A stretch of DNA of 32,034 bases, from contig JACNJD010000205.1 of NCBI GenBank assembly GCA_014382715.1, forward strand, positions 1 to 32,034, given 5' to 3'. The notes under the pieces are model-generated. The model was not told the origin of the DNA. It did no database searches and saw only the letters and a list, made by a program, of their open reading frames with translations. This DNA is from Candidatus Desulfacyla euxinica (GTDB lineage: Bacteria > Desulfobacterota > DSM-4660 > Desulfatiglandales > Desulfatiglandaceae). Position numbers and translations under genes: made by a program. This document shows, in pieces, positions 9,001-16,638 of this stretch; positions within the stretch are counted from its first letter, which is position 1, and every line of letters begins with the position of its first letter.

Positions 9001-10737
9001 CAACCGGCAATAACGGAGAAGGTTAAGCGCCTGCTGGGGCTCATATGTTCGGGCAAGATCAGAAACAGGTTTTAAGGCCTTTTCGGTTACCTTACCGGAT
9101 ATGATTCTACCTAAAGCAGTATGTCCCAGGACGATAAGGATGATTTCCTTCATCTCATTGTAGTTAAACCCAGAAAGGGTTAGGGCTTCCAGATTTTCAA
9201 ACAGTCTGGTCCTTGGGCCTTCTATTCTGTCAGGGTTCAGGTAAGCCCTTATTTTTTCAAGGCGATTGATCTTTGTTGTCAGCCTGATAACATGGTTAAG
9301 AGCTTTGAATCTCCTGTTTTTGTTTTCCAAAGGCTGCTTCAGGCGATCAACAAAAACCTGCGGCAGAATATGATAGCTTCCTCTTTTAAGTCTTGCTAAA
9401 ATAACTCCAAGGGTTTGAATCAGATACTCAAACGAGTCTTTGTAATCGGCTACAAATTCTATGGGACACCCGCTCAGGTTAGACTCCATCACATCTTGTC
9501 TGACATCCGCTACAGTGGTTTTAAAGGCCTTTTTCTGTCCCAGATAGATCATCATGTATTTAGGTGAATAGTTTTTACATGAAAATCTCTTTTTCCACTC
9601 TCTTTTGACAGGGTCGGACACCACAGGCTTGAGAAATACCTTGTCAAAAAACATTTCAAAAAGCCTGGACCAGATCTTTTCCTGATCAATTGGAAAAGGC
9701 CAGTCTGCAAATTGAGAATTGATATATGGCAAGTCATTTATCTCCTCAAGGGACATTTTCTCAAAGGATTTCCCATCGAGTAACGTGTCTACGATTTCCT
9801 GCTCTATATAAGAACCACTCAAATATTTCTGCAAATCATAGATGTTTGCTGTGACGGCGCTCTCTTTGATCTTGTATTTTTTCTTGGTGCCAAAAATATG
9901 ACTGAACAACGTGAAATATTTTTCTTCTTCCTTTGTCTTGAAAACGAGTTCTGCCGTTCGATTGGTTTTGGCTGTAAAATGGTCTGCTATCAAAAAGACT
10001 TCTCCCTCTGGCTTTAGCAAATTGCGGACCTTCCAGAGGAGATGGGTGCAATACTGATCTAACCGCCTTTTTGAAAGAGTTTCTTGAGCAAGGGGGCTGA
10101 ATTCCTTCATGAGGACAATTTCATATAGATCACTCGTCAGTATGACAAGGTCCAGGCTCTCGTTTAGTTCAGATAATTTCTCGAGAGAGTCCAGTGCGAC
10201 AATATTATGTTCCATAAAGCGAAAAGAAAGTTCATTAAGAATTAAATCGTCATGATGCGACAACACACCTATGTTATGCGACTCTTTCAGATATTTTTTT
10301 CCGTGGAAACCGACTATTTTACTAATTTTTTCTATTCTGGCCTTGATATGGATAAGGGAGTTGGATATGAGATGGACAGGTATGAGGTAATACCTTTTTC
10401 CGAGGCTGGAAAACCTGATCAAAAGCCCCATTTTACGGTAAATCTCATTGAGATCTTTGTAAAACACCCTTATCTCTTCGGGGTTTTCGAGGCTGATGGC
10501 ATGGAGTTGTTTTATCTCCTTCGGTTTGAGTCGATCGTAGTCCTCAAAAAGCCCAACCCCATAGGCATTGCCGCCAAATCTACTCCGCAGTTGGGATGGG
10601 TGTTTGAAAGATACATAGGTCCCTATGGGGACATGTGCGGGATCAATACCCGATGCGTCAAAATCATCGGGGTTTATGAATTGAAAAGGGTCCTTTTGCC
10701 AAAGGGTCTCTTTGGTAAGGGAAGTGGTGTAAACCAT
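6025..10737 (-). CDS. Large uncharacterised protein (1570 aa) with HD-like and possible methyltransferase-like segments
   Basis: I do not recognise this protein as a named family. It is soluble-looking, with no signal peptide or membrane helices and rich in charged helices. Near residues 180-260, LDLVILTSDLYE followed by WKVRNLLKPEGEVFLIADHF resembles the end of a SAM-methyltransferase fold. Near 1030-1130, IFQDLGRVPALRKKY, then GLDEHEKSYLIFLVRHHGLLHH, resembles the HD region of GlnD-like proteins (FLVxHH), but the first His-Asp is Gln-Asp, so metal binding may be lost. The start has GGAGG about 10 nt upstream. It is divergent from the fadR-like gene and convergent with the acyl-CoA ligase (3 nt apart). 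A signalling or regulatory role is a guess. Confidence 0.85.
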   Translation of the reverse strand: MVYTTSLTKETLWQKDPFQFINPDDFDASGIDPAHVPIGTYVSFKHPSQLRSRFGGNAYGVGLFEDYDRLKPKEIKQLHAISLENPEEIRVFYKDLNEIYRKMGLLIRFSSLGKRYYLIPVHLISNSLIHIKARIEKISKIVGFHGKKYLKESHNIGVLSHHDDLILNELSFRFMEHNIVALDSLEKLSELNESLDLVILTSDLYEIVLMKEFSPLAQETLSKRRLDQYCTHLLWKVRNLLKPEGEVFLIADHFTAKTNRTAELVFKTKEEEKYFTLFSHIFGTKKKYKIKESAVTANIYDLQKYLSGSYIEQEIVDTLLDGKSFEKMSLEEINDLPYINSQFADWPFPIDQEKIWSRLFEMFFDKVFLKPVVSDPVKREWKKRFSCKNYSPKYMMIYLGQKKAFKTTVADVRQDVMESNLSGCPIEFVADYKDSFEYLIQTLGVILARLKRGSYHILPQVFVDRLKQPLENKNRRFKALNHVIRLTTKINRLEKIRAYLNPDRIEGPRTRLFENLEALTLSGFNYNEMKEIILIVLGHTALGRIISGKVTEKALKPVSDLARTYEPQQALNLLRYCRLMTFAETEAARGSELTHEQLSQLFDLYESTVRVVVNQELDWDQLLDEKIASMGGIHNKIVQKILMMMNYFEFLDNWGELRQKGRMEKEALADYDDRKLDRIENVIRLVNTIEEFEEMYLKLDPLQLPLFYRRFLELEFHGTGHLFQRMDSRNVFVLLWIAVILAQGEIINFNPILADVGTKEIEDRVKKVEQEASSINIERLDLAILRQFRDQLGREKSSFILGTGFQLSISSKTQALEIAYKDISRDIERVASLLKRMLTRPISKIPQEELKSLEKLFSNLETFFQSHLRVLKEIDSTLKLPAKQERWFQETKELRETLRSNFLGDMFRPEHLYTDLALLFYNAPSLLNFLLPEFMALQDIDISGHIYLTSPVTNYILAATRKFQALITHDKQGFQDIDFLHRLAQKEFGPMATGIVGLSELQLENLGEIIEGFKTNPVLFDALAKSFIFQDLGRVPALRKKYNKEINPADLAGTGAFFLEKEEIAERYGLDEHEKSYLIFLVRHHGLLHHTVRGEISFSAIQSILAPRDKELFDAFLVFSFIMLSAIREDLILEDLAIRFFQIRAMCHKIIDGAMTLEGELNKAFEERGSLFCALEKHQTKGFPEGVSLADYLESKEWEETDKSKIIKAGRMIFATERFFRLRGIRYVEFQDLVNLMLEVPLKYIHKKRKFHNVGYPTFEKEVYEAFRIYKTLQSLEEPVRHFMLDQLIGDRVRIFGYEKIGGYLSYDSQVKLLLVGLLGTKKIRSNDEPVSLSFLGMSEEIEKRYEAVNACLNELSIQKLWEGSYQLTHLFSAKTGILLRKGSLPNLLSVDFQDRISISRKISYLSSINDLEQLKNYFHYSLSSLRKHLFYTDDYELLLEKAFEKRMTEITDMILDRTERQMALVNDFADLHNLVNDLLDRSWDIGFSREQKLRLNDSYEMRKDTLKRERLSEIEGILDSIHDQQELKDHWQGIKWYLQGNRRFFGKEFENLIAKKFDAVNIKIAGNRS

Positions 10738-10849
10738 GAAGCTCAGTCCTCCAATGGTAGATAGCCTGATCCAGAGAGCTGGTGCGGGTCATCATTAATT
10801 AAGAGAGTGAACTTGTCACTCAAATTGGCATGTTTAGAATAGTCTGTAA

Positions 10850-10879
10850 AATTTAGTTCAGCCACCAATTTCTTGTCAA
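10850..10879 (-). promoter_or_regulatory. Candidate promoter of the 1570-aa gene
   Basis: On the minus strand a perfect TTGACA (10874-10879) is followed after 18 nt by TAAATT (10850-10855), giving a plausible sigma-70-type promoter with a leader of about 105 nt. A small palindrome, GAGTGA-ACTTG-TCACTC (10805-10821), lies in that leader and could be an operator. Nothing else is visible in the 390-nt gap except the fadR promoter at its other end. Confidence 0.4.
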
Positions 10880-11059
10880 GAGATTATTCCAAATAAATTT
10901 TATGTTGAGCTGGAAAGCAGCATTACGTTGGTTGAGAGATTGCGAATTATGATCATTCGTAGGGGCATGATTTCAACCATCACATTTTCGGCCTTCCAAC
11001 AACCCAGGTTCAAGTTTCCACGGTTTTATAAAATCTGATAGAAAAGCATAGAAAAACCC

Positions 11060-11088
11060 TTGACACTATTTGCATGCAATGGTATTCG
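11060..11088 (+). promoter_or_regulatory. Promoter of the fadR-like TetR gene
   Basis: A perfect -35 TTGACA at 11060-11065 is followed after exactly 17 nt by TATTCG at 11083-11088. The -10 is poor but is preceded by TGG, making an extended -10 (TGN). The predicted transcript start, near 11095, falls within the palindromic operator. Confidence 0.55.
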
Positions 11089-11093
11089 CTTCG

Positions 11094-11111
11094 TGAATGA
11101 ATAATCATTCA
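11094..11111 (+). promoter_or_regulatory. FadR/YsiA-type operator palindrome
   Basis: TGAATGAATAATCATTCA is a 7-bp inverted repeat (TGAATGA/TCATTCA) around ATAA. It fits completely the Bacillus subtilis FadR (YsiA) box TGAATGAMTANTCATTCA as I remember it. It overlaps the expected transcript start, 17 nt before the regulator's ATG, so autorepression relieved by long-chain acyl-CoA is predicted. Confidence 0.75.
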
Positions 11112-11128
11112 TTGGCGGTGGATAAACT

Positions 11129-11719
11129 ATGGGCAAAAGAAAAAACAACGAAAAATATCATCGGATTATAGAGGCGGCAACTAAGGTTTTTGCAAAAAAA
11201 GGCTTCTACCAATCCAAAATATCGGAAATTGCCAAAGAGGCTAAGGTTGCTGATGGCACTATCTACATCTATTTTGAAAACAAAGATGATATTCTGATTT
11301 CTCTTTTCGAGGAACAGATGAAGGCTGTGATTGATAATATGAAAGCTCAGATCTCTGGGATAGATGACCCTGCAAAGAGACTTGAGCGATTTGCATCAAC
11401 ACATCTTGGCCTTATCGAAAAGAACCAGGACATGGCTGAGATTATTCAGGTGGAGCTGCGGCAGAGCGGCAAATTTATGAAAGAATATAAAAATGAAAAA
11501 TTCATTCAGTATTTGGACATAATTGAGGATATCATCAGCGAGGGCCAAAAAAGAGGTGTTTTCAAGAAGGATGTGATTCCAAAAGTGGCGAAAAGGGCCT
11601 TTTTTGGGGCCTTGGATGAGGTGTCCAGATTTTGGGTATTGTCAAGTCGTAGACATTATGATATCAGGACGCTTGCAAGGCAAATCAGCCAATATTTCTT
11701 AAATGGTATTAGGGCCTAA
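11129..11719 (+). CDS. fadR: TetR-family transcriptional regulator, FadR (YsiA)-like
   Basis: This 196-residue regulator has an N-terminal TetR helix-turn-helix: IIEAATKVFAKKGFYQSKISE, then IAKEAKVADGTIYIYFENKDDIL (about residues 10-57). The C-terminal ligand domain, with LERFASTHLGLIEKNQDMAEI, VELRQS and FFGALDEVSRFWVLS, resembles the TetR_C domain of YsiA/FadR regulators that sense long-chain acyl-CoA. It starts with ATG after GGCGGTGG. A perfect FadR-type palindrome lies just upstream, and etfB and etfA follow on the same strand, as in the Bacillus lcfA-fadR-fadB-etfB-etfA operon. A role in repressing beta-oxidation genes is therefore likely. The symbol means similarity in type, not proven orthology. 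Confidence 0.88.
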   Translation: MGKRKNNEKYHRIIEAATKVFAKKGFYQSKISEIAKEAKVADGTIYIYFENKDDILISLFEEQMKAVIDNMKAQISGIDDPAKRLERFASTHLGLIEKNQDMAEIIQVELRQSGKFMKEYKNEKFIQYLDIIEDIISEGQKRGVFKKDVIPKVAKRAFFGALDEVSRFWVLSSRRHYDIRTLARQISQYFLNGIRA

Positions 11720-11822
11720 CCCGGATAAACCCGCCATTGGCGGACAAGCCGGTAGGATGGATTAAGATTTTGGAATTGAGATTTGAGAACTCGGTTATTT
11801 CGTTATAAGGGAGGAGGATAAA

Positions 11823-12617
11823 GTGAATATTATAGTTTGTCTGAAACAGGTGCCGGATACGGAAAGCCAGATTAAAATCGGATCGGATGGCAGATCAATT
11901 ATGACCGATGATATCAAATGGGTTATGAATCCATATGATGAGTTTGGCGTTGAGGAGGCCTTGCGTCTTAAAGAAAAACACGGGGGCGAGGTTACTGTAG
12001 TGGGTCTTGGCCCAAAAAGAGTGACAGAATCATTACGTACTGCCTTGGCCATGGGGGCCGATAAGGGAGTCCTGGTCAGTGACGAGGCCTTGGATGGGAG
12101 TGATTCCCTTGCAAGTGCAAAGGCGATAGCTGAGGCTGTTAAAGACCTTGATTATGACCTGATCTTCACCGGTCAGCGCGGAGTGGATGATGACCTCGGC
12201 CTGGTTGGGGCCACCATTGCGGAGCTATTGGGTATTCCACAGCTCTCGTTAATTGTTAAGGTAGAAGTGGCAGAGGATGGGAAGTCTGTCAAGGTTGAAA
12301 GACCTATTGAAGGGGAGACCCTTATAATAGAATCGACTCTCCCAGCTCTTATTACAGTACAGAAAGGTTTGAATGAACCGCGATATGCTTCCCTGCCAGG
12401 GATTATGAAGGCCAAGAAAAAGCCGTTGGAGGAAAAAACCCTTGCTGATCTGGGTTTGGACAGTGCGGGGTTTGGAGAAGGGGCAAGAAAGCTGAAAATC
12501 CTGGAGTTGACGCCTCCACCTGAGAGAGCGGAAGGTAAGATTGTTGAAGGAGAGACACCGCAGGAAAAGGCCGCCGAACTGGCTAAGTTGCTCCACGAAG
12601 AGGCAAAGGTTATATAA
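11823..12617 (+). CDS. etfB: Electron transfer flavoprotein beta subunit
   Basis: EtfB, 264 residues, starts at GTG behind a very strong GGGAGGAGG. The N-terminus MNIIVCLKQVPDTESQIKI and the segments WVMNPYDEFGVEEALRLKEK, DLIFTGQRGVDDDLGLVGATIAELLGIPQ and LPALITVQKGLNEPRYASLPGIMKAKKKP are textbook EtfB. Together with EtfA it carries electrons from acyl-CoA dehydrogenases to the membrane quinone pool via an EtfQO-type or iron-sulfur oxidoreductase. It lies about 100 nt after the fadR-like gene and may share its transcript. Whether it is a bifurcating EtfB cannot be settled by eye. Confidence 0.96.
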   Translation: MNIIVCLKQVPDTESQIKIGSDGRSIMTDDIKWVMNPYDEFGVEEALRLKEKHGGEVTVVGLGPKRVTESLRTALAMGADKGVLVSDEALDGSDSLASAKAIAEAVKDLDYDLIFTGQRGVDDDLGLVGATIAELLGIPQLSLIVKVEVAEDGKSVKVERPIEGETLIIESTLPALITVQKGLNEPRYASLPGIMKAKKKPLEEKTLADLGLDSAGFGEGARKLKILELTPPPERAEGKIVEGETPQEKAAELAKLLHEEAKVI

Positions 12618-12740
12618 TGACGAATTGCTGGAATTTAGGGATTGAAGAATCACGGAATTCAAAACAATAATTGTGTCTTACAGTTAAACAATTCCTAAAT
12701 TTTGGTTAAGAATGACTCATAATAATTAAGGAGATAAAAA

Positions 12741-13724
12741 ATGGCACAGGGAGTTTGGACAATTGCTGAGCAAAGGGATGGGGAGATCCGGAAGATAACG
12801 TACGAAATTGTCAGTGAAGGGAGGCGTCTGGCAGATGCCCTGGGTCAGGAGCTGACAGTAATATTACTTGGTTCCAATATCAAGGACACGGCCGCTGAAC
12901 TTGGCCAATACGGCGCGGATAAGGTCCTGGTTGCTGACGACTCCAGACTGGAGCCTTATACCACAGACGCGTATGTGTCTGTGATTTCTGAACTGGTTAA
13001 GGCCAATGACCCACAAATTTTGATCTTGGGTGCATCTGTCCAGGGTAAGGACCTATCTGCCAGATTAGCAGCCAGTTTGGATGTCGGTATGGCTCAGGAC
13101 TGCACTGTTTTTGCTATAGAAGACGGCAATCTTGTGGCTACCAGGCCTATTTATGCGGGCAAGGCTTACGCAAAAGTGACTTTTGAAAACAGCCTGCCAC
13201 AAATGGCCGCAGCCAGGCCGAAAGTGATGAGCATCAGCGAACCTGACTCCTCTAAGTCCGCTGAGGTTGTTGATGCCTCGTTTACCTTAGATGACGGCGA
13301 CCTCAAGACAAAGGTCGTTGACGTAGCTGAGGATGAGGGTGGCAAGGTTGATCTGACAGAAGCGGACAAGATAGTTTCAGGCGGGCGAGGCATGAAAGGC
13401 CCGGAAAATTACAATATCTTAGAAGAATTGGCTGATCTTATCGGTGCGAGTGTGGGTGCTTCCCGTTCGGCAGTTGATGCAGGCTGGAGACCTCATTCAG
13501 ACCAGGTAGGGCAGACAGGGAAGGTGGTTTCACCAAACCTGTATATTGCCTGCGGCATATCAGGGGCAATCCAGCATTTAGCGGGGATGAGTACTTCAAA
13601 AGTAATTGTTGCAATCAACAAGGATGAGGATGCCCCCATATTCCAAAAGGCCGATTACGGCGTGGTGGGCGACCTCTTTGACGTTGTTCCTGCCTTGACA
13701 GAAGAGGTCAAAAAATACCTGTGA
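12741..13724 (+). CDS. etfA: Electron transfer flavoprotein alpha subunit
   Basis: EtfA, 327 residues, with AAGGAG before the ATG. The N-terminal half is the EtfA/B fold ([12 protein letters not shown], then [20 protein letters not shown]). The C-terminal FAD domain is clear: [58 protein letters not shown] near residue 258, and [21 protein letters not shown]. It is the partner of the upstream etfB; the 123-nt gap between them holds only GAATT-type repeat-like sequence. The pair feeds electrons from fatty or other acyl-CoA oxidation to the respiratory chain. Confidence 0.96.
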   Translation: MAQGVWTIAEQRDGEIRKITYEIVSEGRRLADALGQELTVILLGSNIKDTAAELGQYGADKVLVADDSRLEPYTTDAYVSVISELVKANDPQILILGASVQGKDLSARLAASLDVGMAQDCTVFAIEDGNLVATRPIYAGKAYAKVTFENSLPQMAAARPKVMSISEPDSSKSAEVVDASFTLDDGDLKTKVVDVAEDEGGKVDLTEADKIVSGGRGMKGPENYNILEELADLIGASVGASRSAVDAGWRPHSDQVGQTGKVVSPNLYIACGISGAIQHLAGMSTSKVIVAINKDEDAPIFQKADYGVVGDLFDVVPALTEEVKKYL

Positions 13725-13730
13725 TATAGG

Positions 13731-13767
13731 GATTGGGGAATTTAGGAATTGAGGAATTGGGAGAATT
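13731..13767 (+). repeat. Short GAATT-type intergenic repeat
   Basis: Imperfect tandem copies of a GGAATTTAGGAATTGAG-like unit follow etfA. Similar shorter pieces occur after etfB (about 12629-12660) and before the radical SAM gene (about 16605-16625), always between genes. Confidence 0.6.
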
Positions 13768-13804
13768 AAAAAGGAATATTCGTGCAATTCCTGAATTCGC
13801 AATT

Positions 13805-13830
13805 GCCCGTAAAAAGGACTTTTTACGGGC
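13805..13830 (+). terminator. Hairpin after etfA
   Basis: A perfect 12-bp inverted repeat, GCCCGTAAAAAG/CTTTTTACGGGC, has a 2-nt centre; in practice the loop would be larger. No long T-run follows, but the arm itself carries TTTTT. It probably ends the fadR-etfBA transcript and separates it from the tRNA promoter. Confidence 0.65.
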
Positions 13831-13843
13831 GCATCATATTTGA

Positions 13844-13871
13844 TTGACAAAAGAAAAAACATAAATAAATT
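13844..13871 (+). promoter_or_regulatory. tRNA promoter
   Basis: A perfect TTGACA (13844-13849) is followed after 16 nt by TAAATT (13866-13871), about 20 nt before the tRNA. This is the expected layout for a strong stable-RNA promoter. Confidence 0.6.
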
Positions 13872-13891
13872 ATTTGTTGGAAAATCTAAGA

Positions 13892-13968
13892 GGCGGTGTA
13901 GCTCAGGTGGTCAGAGCATGCGGCTCATATCCGCAGGGTCACTGGTTCAAATCCAGTCACCGCCACCA
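13892..13968 (+). tRNA. tRNA-Met (CAU), probably elongator
   Basis: This is a complete 77-nt cloverleaf. The acceptor stem GGCGGTG pairs with CACCGCC, the D stem is GCTC/GAGC, the anticodon stem TGCGG/CCGCA encloses the loop CTCATAT with anticodon CAT, and the T stem ACTGG/CCAGT encloses TTCAAAT. The CCA end is encoded. A fully paired acceptor stem, including the first base pair, argues against initiator tRNA. tRNA-Ile2 (lysidine-modified CAU) is the remaining alternative. Confidence 0.95.
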
Positions 13969-14093
13969 GGAAAAGCATGCTCCAGTATTGACATTGGCCT
14001 GTGAACCCTTATTTTTTCTTCACGTATGCGATGATGATAAAGGACTGTTGACGACATTTCAATTTTGCACAAACAAAAATTGGAATAATATAA

Positions 14094-14615
14094 ATGGCCC
14101 CTTTCAGACAAGATGAGCTCATAACACTAAGCGATGCCCTCGATATTGCCGAGGATGCTACAGGGAATCATTTTAAGTTTTCAAATGGCCAATGGAAGAA
14201 ATACGGCTACGACGTTAAGACCCTCTCTTCTTTGGATCAAGGAGAGATAAATAGCTGTGCCCTCGCCGTTTTAAGCAAGGGAATGAGGGTGTTAAATGAT
14301 TTTGAGTCAAAAACTAAAGGGCGCGATTTTTATTTTATCTGCTTGCAGGATCACCTTATATTGAGGGCGCTCAAAAGGGACGGAGATCTGGGCCTCTTGC
14401 CACTTCTTGTATATATTTTCACCCATGAACTGGTTCATATCGTTAGATTCTGCAATTTTTTTCAGAGATTTGACGTTACGGACAAGGAAAGGGTTGAAGA
14501 AGAAGAGGTCGTTCATTCAACGACCTATGATATTTTGAAAAAGTTTTCTCTTTCGAAACTCGACTATGTCCTTGACGCATATCAAGGGCACAGGATCTGC
14601 GAGATAGCTGTTTGA
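14094..14615 (+). CDS. Small protein with HExxH metalloprotease-like motif
   Basis: This is a 173-residue protein of no family I recognise. The central hydrophobic helix LLPLLVYIFTHELVH carries HELVH (H111, E112, H115), and an acidic stretch EEEEVVH follows at 136-141. This layout fits a zincin-type site with a downstream glutamate or histidine as third ligand. There is no signal peptide, so it is probably cytoplasmic. The Shine-Dalgarno sequence is weak (GGA about 9 nt upstream). It lies between tRNA-Met and fmdB, 27 nt from the latter. Proteolytic activity is inference from the motif alone. Confidence 0.75.
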   Translation: MAPFRQDELITLSDALDIAEDATGNHFKFSNGQWKKYGYDVKTLSSLDQGEINSCALAVLSKGMRVLNDFESKTKGRDFYFICLQDHLILRALKRDGDLGLLPLLVYIFTHELVHIVRFCNFFQRFDVTDKERVEEEEVVHSTTYDILKKFSLSKLDYVLDAYQGHRICEIAV

Positions 14616-14642
14616 CAATGGACCAAAAGGAGGAAAGCAGGA

Positions 14643-14996
14643 ATGCCTATTTATGAATATGAATGTGATAAATGTGGAAACCATTTGGAGGCCTTGCAGA
14701 AATACTCTGACGCACCCATTACCGAATGCGGGGAGTGCCATTCTAATAAGCTGAAAAAGCTCATTTCTCACAGCACCTTTCACCTGAAAGGCACAGGCTG
14801 GTACGTAACCGATTATGCGTCCAAGTCCGGCTCCAACAATAATGAGGGCAAAGAAAAGGGCACCAGCAGCAAAGAGGGTAAAGAAAAGGGCACCAGCGGG
14901 AATACGGAAAAAACCAAACCTGAGAAAAAGGCAAAGAGTGCGACAGAGAGCTCGAGCAAGAAAGATACGCCGGCTCCTTCCAAGAGTAAAGAATAG
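14643..14996 (+). CDS. FmdB-type zinc-ribbon protein
   Basis: The N-terminus MPIYEYECDKCGNHLEALQK, with cysteine pairs C8/C11 and C29/C32, is the FmdB/CxxC_CxxC_SSSS zinc-ribbon domain, thought to have a regulatory or nucleic-acid-related role. SHSTFHLKGTGWYVTDYA follows, which is the usual family ending. The last 45 residues are a low-complexity Lys/Ser/Thr/Glu tail containing two copies of the unit KEKGTS. An AAGGAGG-like site precedes the ATG. The domain call is firm; the function is not known. Confidence 0.92.
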   Translation: MPIYEYECDKCGNHLEALQKYSDAPITECGECHSNKLKKLISHSTFHLKGTGWYVTDYASKSGSNNNEGKEKGTSSKEGKEKGTSGNTEKTKPEKKAKSATESSSKKDTPAPSKSKE

Positions 14997-15021
14997 TTAA
15001 TGTGGGCCATAAGGGCAAAGT

Positions 15022-15567
15022 ATGCATCAAAGGGATACCGGCAGGGTTCATAATAAGCTGATTAATAGACTTGAGCGACAGGAGAAGCAGAGGGCCTTTC
15101 AACAGGGGAGGTTCTTCAGGTTTAAGCTTCCTGAAATACATAATAAACTTCGTCAGGTCCTGTTGCAGGAAAAGATTATTGAAACAGACAATGCGGCTGC
15201 TATTTCCGATTCTATCCTCAAGGGCTTAAAGAAGGCATTACACAGCTCGGAATTTGATTTCGAGTATTTTGTTTCACCCATTCGCAACCTTGTCCGCCGT
15301 CCAAATCCCTACTCTCTGTATATGACCCAATATGTGATGGAAGTCCTTATAGATGATCCGAATGTGATCGAGATTTATGGGACCGATGAAGATGTCTATC
15401 ATGTAATAAACCGGGTCATAAGCCAAAGCCAAATCCACTTCGACAAGGTTGAAGAGGACATTGTGGCCCAATTAGCACAAAACAGATCCATGTTACCCGG
15501 TTCGGCAGAGTATCAAATAACTATGGATGAACTCCTCCGCGAGAGGGTAGGGGATCCTCAGAAATAG
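15022..15567 (+). CDS. Uncharacterised 181-aa protein
   Basis: I do not recognise it. It is a soluble, mostly helical protein with a basic N-terminus (RLERQEKQRAFQQGRFFRF) and no signal peptide, membrane helix or cysteine cluster. AAGGGC precedes the ATG and the gap to fmdB is 25 nt, so it is probably co-transcribed with it. Codon use looks like that of its neighbours. It could be a small conserved lineage protein. Confidence 0.75.
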   Translation: MHQRDTGRVHNKLINRLERQEKQRAFQQGRFFRFKLPEIHNKLRQVLLQEKIIETDNAAAISDSILKGLKKALHSSEFDFEYFVSPIRNLVRRPNPYSLYMTQYVMEVLIDDPNVIEIYGTDEDVYHVINRVISQSQIHFDKVEEDIVAQLAQNRSMLPGSAEYQITMDELLRERVGDPQK

Positions 15568-15674
15568 GCATGCTAAGTAATTCTCAACTCCGTCTCACGT
15601 CCTAAAAGATACCTCTTGACATCGAATCGCTTCCTTCCTTGTGGAAGCCAGATGTACGTTCAGACGGTCAATTT

Positions 15675-16604
15675 TCATTTTACAGCAGTAGAATTCCGGT
15701 AATTTTTTCCCTGCCATGTCTTTCTCCTTTCAAGAGTTGTCTGGATGAATGTGAGATTTGTCTGCTTTTCTTTGGCCCATAATGGAGCCACAAGCTCTGA
15801 TTTAACAGGGTCACCGGTCAGCCTTTGAATCACCATATCCGGAGGCAGTAACTCCAGGATATCTACCACAAGGTTTGCGTATTCTTCTCTTTCCAGGCAT
15901 CGGAATCCTTCTTTATGGTAAAACTCGGAAAGTGGGGTCCCTTTGACTACATAGAGAAGGTGTATCTTTACGCCCCGAATAGGGAGATTTGAGAGAAATC
16001 GGGCGGTTTCCAGCATCATTTCGCGGTCTTCACCAGGAAGCCCCAGGATGACGTGGGCGCATATATTTATTGAATATTCATGAGCCATCATGACGCTCCG
16101 TTCAAAACAGGCTACGTCATGTCCCCGGTTTATCATTTTCAAAGTCTTGTCGTGTGAAGATTGGAGACCGTATTCGAGCCAGACAAGATGATCAGCCTGA
16201 TATGAGCTTAGAAGGGCCAGAGTTTCTCTGTCAACGCAGTCCGGTCGTGTGGCCACCGAAAGCCCCAGCATATCTTTTTGAGCTAATGCTTCGTCGTACA
16301 GGCCTTTCAAATGGGAAACAGGGGCGTAGGTGTTGGTAAAGGATTGAAAATAGGCAATAAACTTCTTGGCCTTGTAGCGCTTTTGGAGAAAACCCCTGGC
16401 CTCAGCAATTTGCTGTGTAATGGAAAGGCCGTGATTAATTAAGGCGCCGGTGCCTGATCCCCTGCGATCACAAAAAATACAACCCCTGCGGGATATGGTT
16501 CCATCACGGTTGGGGCATCCGAGGCCGGCATCGAGGGAGATTTTCTGAACACGTTCACCGAAGATCTCTTTTAAGTAGGTGTTGAAGTCGCGATATCTTT
16601 TCAT
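15675..16604 (-). CDS. Radical SAM protein, YhcC/TIGR01212 family
   Basis: This is a 309-residue radical SAM enzyme of the YhcC/YtqA type. The start MKRYRDFNTYLKEIFGERVQKISLDAG is characteristic, as is the cluster-binding segment GCPNRDGTISRRGCIFCDRR near residues 29-48, where cysteines in the long spacing of this family bind the 4Fe-4S cluster. LSVATRPDC and HVILGLPGEDREMMLETA also match. The biochemical substrate of the family is not settled to my knowledge; a tRNA-modification link has been suggested. The normal family length is about 300. It lies downstream of the histidine kinase with the same orientation, 34 nt away. Confidence 0.92.
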   Translation of the reverse strand: MKRYRDFNTYLKEIFGERVQKISLDAGLGCPNRDGTISRRGCIFCDRRGSGTGALINHGLSITQQIAEARGFLQKRYKAKKFIAYFQSFTNTYAPVSHLKGLYDEALAQKDMLGLSVATRPDCVDRETLALLSSYQADHLVWLEYGLQSSHDKTLKMINRGHDVACFERSVMMAHEYSINICAHVILGLPGEDREMMLETARFLSNLPIRGVKIHLLYVVKGTPLSEFYHKEGFRCLEREEYANLVVDILELLPPDMVIQRLTGDPVKSELVAPLWAKEKQTNLTFIQTTLERRKTWQGKNYRNSTAVK

Positions 16605-16638
16605 GGGAATTCAGGGATTGAGTGTCATAGAGGATGAC

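Noticed and set aside
10252-10764. 170-codon plus-strand ORF
   Set aside because: It is a shadow of the N-terminal part of the 1570-residue gene on the minus strand, with no ribosome-binding site.
10943-10959. Second FadR-type operator (CGAAT...ATTCG)
   Set aside because: The inverted repeat is 17 nt with the wrong spacing and several mismatches to the box at 11094-11111.
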